DNA from: Verrucomicrobiales bacterium | Lineage (GTDB): Bacteria; Verrucomicrobiota; Verrucomicrobiia; Limisphaerales; JAFMIX01 | Assembly: GCA_017853785.1 (NCBI GenBank) | Contig: JAFMIX010000134.1 | Span: forward strand, 1 to 6,158 | Length of the DNA stretch: 6,158 nt | Reading direction: 5' to 3' | In this document: piece by piece, positions 6,024 through 6,158 of the stretch | Position numbering within the stretch: the stretch's first letter is position 1 | How the letters are laid out: every line of letters starts with the position of its first letter | The notes under the pieces: model-generated | Database searches by the model: none | Told to the model about the DNA's origin: nothing | Seen by the model: only the letters and a program-made list of their open reading frames with translations | Position numbers and translations under genes: made by a program

Positions 6024-6158
6024 TCACCCTGCCGAAAACGCCAGCTTCAACCGCATAAACACTGGGGCTTTCAAATAATCTGCGTTTGCTAAGTATCCAA
6101 GCTCGGGCGGCGACCGTCCCCAGAACTGGCGACTAGGCTGATTCCGGCGCTCAGGTAG
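6024..6158 (-). CDS. Possible C-terminal fragment of a minus-strand gene entering from the right edge
   Basis: Reading the minus strand from the last base gives 44 codons without a stop, ending in TGA (complement of TCA at 6024-6026). The predicted tail includes ELGYLANADYLKAPVFMRLK and ends AFSAG. An internal ATG would encode only ten residues, so if real it is the end of a gene that starts outside the window, convergent with the response regulator. I do not recognise a domain, and 44 open codons at the window edge can occur by chance. It could also be a decayed fragment or part of an intergenic repeat. Confidence 0.2.
   Translation of the reverse strand, partial: LPERRNQPSRQFWGRSPPELGYLANADYLKAPVFMRLKLAFSAG

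Larger units (their letters stand above)
5895..6158. other. Right-edge intergenic region with small repeats and structure, no confident gene
   Basis: These 264 bases follow the response regulator. They contain a perfect 7-bp hairpin (5943-5962), a distant 6-bp inverted repeat next to it, an imperfect direct repeat (CGTATA...CTTAAC at 5900-5913 and 5950-5966), a minor GGGCGG/CCGTCCC stem with a bulge at 6105-6120, and a minus-strand open frame from the right edge. TATACT at 5904-5909 resembles a -10 box but has no good -35. No tRNA-like fold is seen. Confidence 0.45.

Overview
The window looks like ordinary chromosomal DNA from a high-GC Gram-negative bacterium, most likely of the Verrucomicrobiota / PVC group. 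I infer this from three things: a cytidylate-kinase-like protein beside RNase D, a giant two-propeller sensor kinase paired with a NarL-type regulator, and weak or absent Shine-Dalgarno sites. This is pattern recognition, not a database match. All supported genes are on the + strand.

Left part (1-1468): the C-terminal part of a cytidylate-kinase-like P-loop protein runs off the left edge. After 51 bases comes a complete DEDDy-type ribonuclease D with an HRDC-like region. Both are housekeeping-type RNA/nucleotide genes in GC-rich DNA.

Middle (1469-2255): an AT-richer stretch, about 45% G+C by hand count over 1801-2100, against about 70% in a sampled line of the neighbouring kinase gene. It holds one convincing small gene, an N-terminal zinc ribbon joined to membrane helices (112 aa), with a good ribosome binding site. 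Just upstream is a possible 21-codon CxxC mini-ORF. This stretch looks acquired or fast evolving relative to its flanks.

Right part (2256-5894): a two-gene signalling operon. The first gene encodes a 1002-aa membrane sensor histidine kinase with a signal peptide, fourteen WxGT-type Reg_prop blades (enough for two seven-bladed propellers), a Y_Y_Y domain, one transmembrane helix, a HisKA_3 dimerisation domain with His810, and an HATPase domain. Three bases after its stop begins a 208-aa NarL/FixJ response regulator (Asp55 phosphoacceptor, LuxR-type HTH). The kinase should sense something in the periplasm and phosphorylate the regulator, which then binds DNA; ligand and target genes cannot be read from this window.

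Right edge (5895-6158): no confident gene. It contains a small hairpin, an adjacent long-range inverted repeat, an imperfect direct repeat, and a minus-strand open frame that enters from the right edge and could be the tail of a neighbouring gene.

I do not see a CRISPR array, transposase, phage module, toxin-antitoxin pair or tRNA/rRNA. The points most worth a second look are the kinase's missing phosphatase-motif glutamine and the AT-rich zinc-ribbon insert.
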